Below are positions 32,748 to 35,121 of a stretch of DNA of 35,121 nt, piece after piece. Position 1 is the first letter of the stretch. Each line of letters starts with the position of its first letter. The notes beneath the pieces are model-generated. The model was not told the origin of the DNA and did no database searches. It saw only the letters and a program-made list of their open reading frames with translations. The stretch spans positions 1 to 35,121 of IMG/VR virus record IMGVR_UViG_3300002835_013616. One strand, written 5' to 3'. The translations under genes were made by a program, and so were the position numbers. The DNA comes from a virus.

Positions 32748-33500
32748 ATGAAATTGAGAGAAATACTAAAAAGAATTATCCTTACAGAGGGAGTTGATGA
32801 TCCAGGAATATTAAAATGCGTATTCATGGCAGGTGGGCCTGGTTCAGGAAAATCTTTTACATCCGAAGAAATATTTGGTATAGATAGAAAATATAAAGCA
32901 TCCTTTGCTCAATCAGGTTTAAAAGTAATTAATTCTGATACTGCTTTTGAATCTCAATTAAAAAAGAATGGTATAAACCCAAAAGATTTGGGTAGAATTG
33001 AAAGAGAAGAACCCGAATTATGGGCTACAATAACTGCTGTTCCTGGTGGAATTAGAGATAGGGCAAAGAAAATAACACAAGCCCAAAGGGCATTTTATGA
33101 AGAGGGTAGATTGGGTATGATAATAGATGGTACGGGGGATGATTTTGCTAAAATAAAAAAGCAAAAACAACATGCTGAATCATTAGGGTATGATTGTATG
33201 ATGGTTTTTGTTAATACATCGTTAGAAGTAGCAAAGGAAAGAAATGCTGGGAGAGATAGAACATTACCTGAAAATTTGGTTACTTCTATTTGGAAAGATT
33301 GCCAAGAGAATATGGGTAAGTTTCAAACTCTTTTTGGTGCAAAGGATTATAGAATTATTGATAATACCACATATGGTCCACCACCAAACGCAGTTCAAAA
33401 AGCTGTAAATGAATTTATTAGAAGGCCTATATATAACCCAATAGGTAAAAAATGGATTGAAACTGCAAGAATGCTGAAAAAAGCAGGGCAAATAAAATAA
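32748..33500 (+). CDS. P-loop (zeta-toxin-like) kinase
   Basis: The 250-residue product has an N-terminal MKLREILKRIILTEGVDD peptide, then Walker A AGGPGSGKSF (28-37, Lys35), SDTAFESQLKKNG, a middle RAFYEEGRLGMIIDGTGDDF (Walker B-like), a lid RNAGRDRTLPENLVTSIWKD with catalytic-type Arg, and a tail. The order resembles zeta-toxin/AAA_33 kinases, which phosphorylate UDP-sugars, nucleotides or nucleic-acid ends. The N-terminal peptide resembles leaders seen on T4-like phage proteins. No antitoxin is adjacent, so a toxin-antitoxin role is not claimed. Confidence 0.83.
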   Translation: MKLREILKRIILTEGVDDPGILKCVFMAGGPGSGKSFTSEEIFGIDRKYKASFAQSGLKVINSDTAFESQLKKNGINPKDLGRIEREEPELWATITAVPGGIRDRAKKITQAQRAFYEEGRLGMIIDGTGDDFAKIKKQKQHAESLGYDCMMVFVNTSLEVAKERNAGRDRTLPENLVTSIWKDCQENMGKFQTLFGAKDYRIIDNTTYGPPPNAVQKAVNEFIRRPIYNPIGKKWIETARMLKKAGQIK

Positions 33501-33509
33501 GGAAATATT

Positions 33510-33701
33510 ATGGCAATTAAATACAGAGTTTATAAGCAATTATTATTGGAAAGTCCAAAAATGTGGGTATCCAAATTAGATGAAAATGATTTGGTGGATG
33601 ATTTTGATACATTGGAAGAAGCAGAGGATTTTGCAAGACGGGCTGCTGAAGCAGATACAACTGGTAGAAAATATAGAGTTGGTGAGATTGAGGTTGTATA
33701 G
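33510..33701 (+). CDS. Small hypothetical protein (paralog of the one at 16543)
   Basis: The 63 residues are AIKYRVYKQLLLESPKMWVS, then DFDTLEEAEDFARRAAEA and a YRVGEIEVV end. The shared FD-x-EEAE-(D/H)-(F/Y)A...YxV pattern links it to 16543. AAGGAAATATT precedes the ATG. The function is unknown. Confidence 0.72.
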   Translation: MAIKYRVYKQLLLESPKMWVSKLDENDLVDDFDTLEEAEDFARRAAEADTTGRKYRVGEIEVV

Positions 33702-33702
33702 T

Positions 33703-33768
33703 ATGGAGTACTGTAGTTATGAACCTCGTAAAATTGATTCAATCTGTGAGGAATTTGTTAAATTATGA
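33703..33768 (+). CDS. Possible 21-residue micro-ORF
   Basis: ATG to TGA frame starting 1 base after the previous stop (EYCSYEPRKIDSICEEFVKL). No ribosome site is evident. It may be a real small peptide, but nothing beyond its position supports it. Confidence 0.25.
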   Translation: MEYCSYEPRKIDSICEEFVKL

Positions 33769-33823
33769 TAAAATTATAAGGTTTAATACCTCCAAATATT
33801 ATTTTTATCAAAAGGAAAAGGTT

Positions 33824-34000
33824 ATGGAAATAAACATAGAATTAGTACCTGTGGAAAATAAAATAAGCGAAACTGAATTATCTTTATTAAAAAGTATTAT
33901 ATCAGACGGGGTTAGTGTAGAGGGGGACGGGGTAATAAAAGTAAAAATTCAAAGTAAAAATTTAAAAAAAATGATAGAAAATATTGTAAATATGAAATAA
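33824..34000 (+). CDS. Small hypothetical protein
   Basis: The ATG at 33824 follows AAAAGGAAAAGG, so it is preferred to an in-frame ATG at 33719. The 58-residue product has a strand (EINIELVPVE), a helix (SETELSLLKSIISDG) and a basic helix (KIQSKNLKKMIENIV). No family was recognised. Its end contains the TTG element of the mgsA promoter. Confidence 0.62.
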   Translation: MEINIELVPVENKISETELSLLKSIISDGVSVEGDGVIKVKIQSKNLKKMIENIVNMK

Positions 34001-34014
34001 ATTTCGTATATTTA
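33984..34014 (+). promoter_or_regulatory. Bacteroidota-type promoter for mgsA, nearly leaderless
   Basis: TTG at 33984-33986 and TATATTTA at 34007-34014, spacer 20. The -7 element ends only 3 bases before the mgsA ATG, so transcription should start at or within a few bases of the start codon. Confidence 0.75.
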
Positions 34015-34017
34015 CAT

Positions 34018-34392
34018 ATGTTGAAGATAGCAGTTATAGCACACGATGGTAAGAAAGCAGACATGGTTGCTTTTATTATGAAGAGGTTAGACTTTTTCAA
34101 AAATAACCAAATCATTGCCACCGGAACTACCGGCACCCACATAGAGCACGCCGGTATTCAAGTCATTAAAAAGAAATCAGGTCCTTTGGGTGGTGATGCT
34201 CAAATAGCAAGTATGATAGCAGAAGGTGAGATAGATGGTGTTGTTTTCTTTATAGACCCACTTGCTGTTCATCCACACATTGTAGATGTGAATATGTTAC
34301 TGAGGGTTTGTAATGTTTACAACATACCTCTTGCCACAAATTACGCAACAGCTTCCCTGTTAATTGAAGGATTTAAAAATAAAAAGTTATGA
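34018..34392 (+). CDS. mgsA: Methylglyoxal synthase
   Basis: The 124-residue product matches methylglyoxal synthase, which turns dihydroxyacetone phosphate into methylglyoxal and phosphate. Landmarks are IAVIAHDGKK (His9, Asp10), IIATGTTGTHI, KKSGPLGGDAQIAS with Asp60 (catalytic Asp71 in E. coli), VVFFIDPLAVHPHIVDV with His87 and Asp90 (E. coli His98 and Asp101), and IPLATNYATASLLIEG. All expected active-site residues are present. It is shorter than the 152-residue E. coli enzyme at both ends but near the size of Bacillus-type enzymes. It has its own promoter. The phage may use it to bypass lower glycolysis under phosphate limitation or to stress the host; both are inferences. Confidence 0.94.
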   Translation: MLKIAVIAHDGKKADMVAFIMKRLDFFKNNQIIATGTTGTHIEHAGIQVIKKKSGPLGGDAQIASMIAEGEIDGVVFFIDPLAVHPHIVDVNMLLRVCNVYNIPLATNYATASLLIEGFKNKKL

Positions 34393-34505
34393 ATAAAGAA
34401 GAAATAGAACATTGGATTAACAGATGGAAAATGTTAAAACAATCCCCAAGAAGAGATATGGTAATAAAAATATGGTCAAATTTATTAAAAAATAAAAAGT
34501 TATGA
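34389..34505 (+). CDS. Small basic protein, 38 residues
   Basis: The ATG at 34389 overlaps the mgsA stop (ATGA), and the stop overlaps the next ATG in the same way. The sequence (NKEEIEHWINRWKMLKQSPR and a Lys-rich helical end) is basic and helical. The double coupling supports a real gene. Confidence 0.55.
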   Translation: MNKEEIEHWINRWKMLKQSPRRDMVIKIWSNLLKNKKL

Positions 34506-34669
34506 ATAAGTTAGAATTGAACATATCACCTGAATATTCAGGTTGGATAGCAGATTTATTGGTCAGAGGTCTAATGGAACATGAGACAAGTTACGGTGGT
34601 ATGATACCAGTCCCCGATGAAGTGGTTAGTTTCATCAAAGAATTCTATGAAAATGAACCACGAAAATGA
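34502..34669 (+). CDS. Small acidic protein, 55 residues
   Basis: ATG at 34502 to TGA at 34667-34669, joined by 4-base overlaps to the genes before and after. The sequence includes ELNISPEYSGWIADLLVRGL and a DEVVSFIKEFYENEPRK end. No family was recognised. Confidence 0.58.
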   Translation: MNKLELNISPEYSGWIADLLVRGLMEHETSYGGMIPVPDEVVSFIKEFYENEPRK

Positions 34670-34908
34670 ACACCGCGATGAATAACGAAGGAGGAAAAAC
34701 AATTATTATTGATGCTAAAGCATTTTTCGAACATCTATCATTTTGGCATAACAAATCAGATGATGAGTGTATTGAATTAGCAACAAATGAATATGGTTTA
34801 GACGCCGAACAAGCATTGAGGAACATGTTAGAAAGAGATTTTGTTACTGATATGAATAATAATGTGATTGAAGAACTTAAAAATTTAAGAGACAATGAGG
34901 GTGAATAA
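34666..34908 (+). CDS. Small acidic helical protein
   Basis: The product is 80 residues with ATG at 34666 (ATG at 34678 also possible), helical and acidic (ATNEYGLDAEQALRNMLERD). It overlaps the next gene by 14 bases. The function is unknown. Confidence 0.62.
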   Translation: MNTAMNNEGGKTIIIDAKAFFEHLSFWHNKSDDECIELATNEYGLDAEQALRNMLERDFVTDMNNNVIEELKNLRDNEGE

Positions 34909-35121
34909 AGAACAACAAGAATTATTGGATGAGGTGTATAAAAAATATCAATCTCAAACTATGTTCCGTACAGATGATTTAGTATCACTAGAGGAATTAG
35001 ATGGAATGTGTTTAGGTACAGGTGAAATAAAGAAAGTATATAGACAATACGCACCAAAAGAATTCATCAATAAATGTAAAACCGATAGTGAGTTCTCCCA
35101 AAAGTGGGGATTAAAGATTGA
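34895..35121 (+). CDS. Small conserved phage protein, 3' end outside window
   Basis: The frame opens at ATG 34895 and runs off the end after 75 codons. The sequence has YKKYQSQTMFRTDDLVSLEE and ends YAPKEFINKCKTDSEFSQKW then GLKI. The EFI-x-KCK-x-(D/N)-x-EFSQKWGLKI pattern recurs in phage proteins of unknown role. Confidence 0.65.
   Translation, partial: MRVNKEQQELLDEVYKKYQSQTMFRTDDLVSLEELDGMCLGTGEIKKVYRQYAPKEFINKCKTDSEFSQKWGLKI

Noticed and set aside
32748-33500. Zeta-type toxin-antitoxin system
   Set aside because: Only the kinase-like protein is present, with no epsilon-like antitoxin; many phage kinases share this fold.

Overview
The window looks like part of a large, AT-rich, lytic-type genome of a tailed phage that infects a member of the Bacteroidota. 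Phage origin is inferred from an endolysin-holin lysis block, very dense same-strand packing (all genes are on +, most with ATGA or TAATG junctions), many tiny genes, a large RNA-repair set and no ribosomal or metabolic operons. The host phylum is inferred from a type IX secretion (T9SS) sorting domain, signal peptides ending in AQ or GQ, and eight promoters of the Bacteroidota form (TTG, 20-nt spacer, TAnnTTT[A/G]). No capsid, tail or replisome gene and no integrase or tRNA was seen, so virion type and lifestyle stay open.

Layout. 1-6469: envelope and export block. It holds small membrane proteins, a T9SS-sorted cohesin/dockerin-like protein, a CsgG-like outer-membrane lipoprotein, a probable beta-barrel protein and a C-type-lectin protein with a dockerin-like motif. 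6511-8131: lysis block (GH19 endolysin, two membrane/coiled-coil proteins that could be spanins, holin). 8128-9661: a structural-type protein and a protein with an HEITH metallopeptidase motif. 9699-11566: small proteins, including a HAD phosphatase, a ClpS-like N-degron adaptor and a SWIM zinc finger, with three DnaA boxes phased at 10 bp (11066-11094). 12011-13350: ferredoxin-like and HAD proteins. 13394-16546: chaperone cassette groES, HNH protein, groEL, J-domain protein. 16543-20973: small genes, a secreted DNA/RNA nuclease, a Nudix hydrolase and an HEYQH metallopeptidase-like protein. 20999-22828: a GC-richer two-gene island, LemA plus a large membrane protein, with a strong hairpin terminator between them. 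23219-26781: RNA repair (Rnl1-like ligase, phosphoesterase, P-loop kinase, DraRnl-like ligase) with GC-rich patches that stop inside the second ligase gene. 26778-33701: accessory genes, including MORN-repeat proteins with a 240-bp duplication, a second phosphoesterase and a P-loop kinase. 33824-35121: methylglyoxal synthase and small conserved phage genes.

Together the genes suggest a phage that remodels its host during infection. It exports at least five signal-peptide proteins and two lipoproteins, brings its own folding machinery, repairs RNA (probably cut by host anticodon nucleases), may redirect Clp proteolysis and may open the methylglyoxal bypass of glycolysis. The most novel idea is the 456-6055 cassette, in which a T9SS-anchored cohesin-like protein, a CsgG-like pore and a dockerin-bearing lectin could form a phage-encoded surface complex. 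Functions come from reading motifs by eye; no database search was run.
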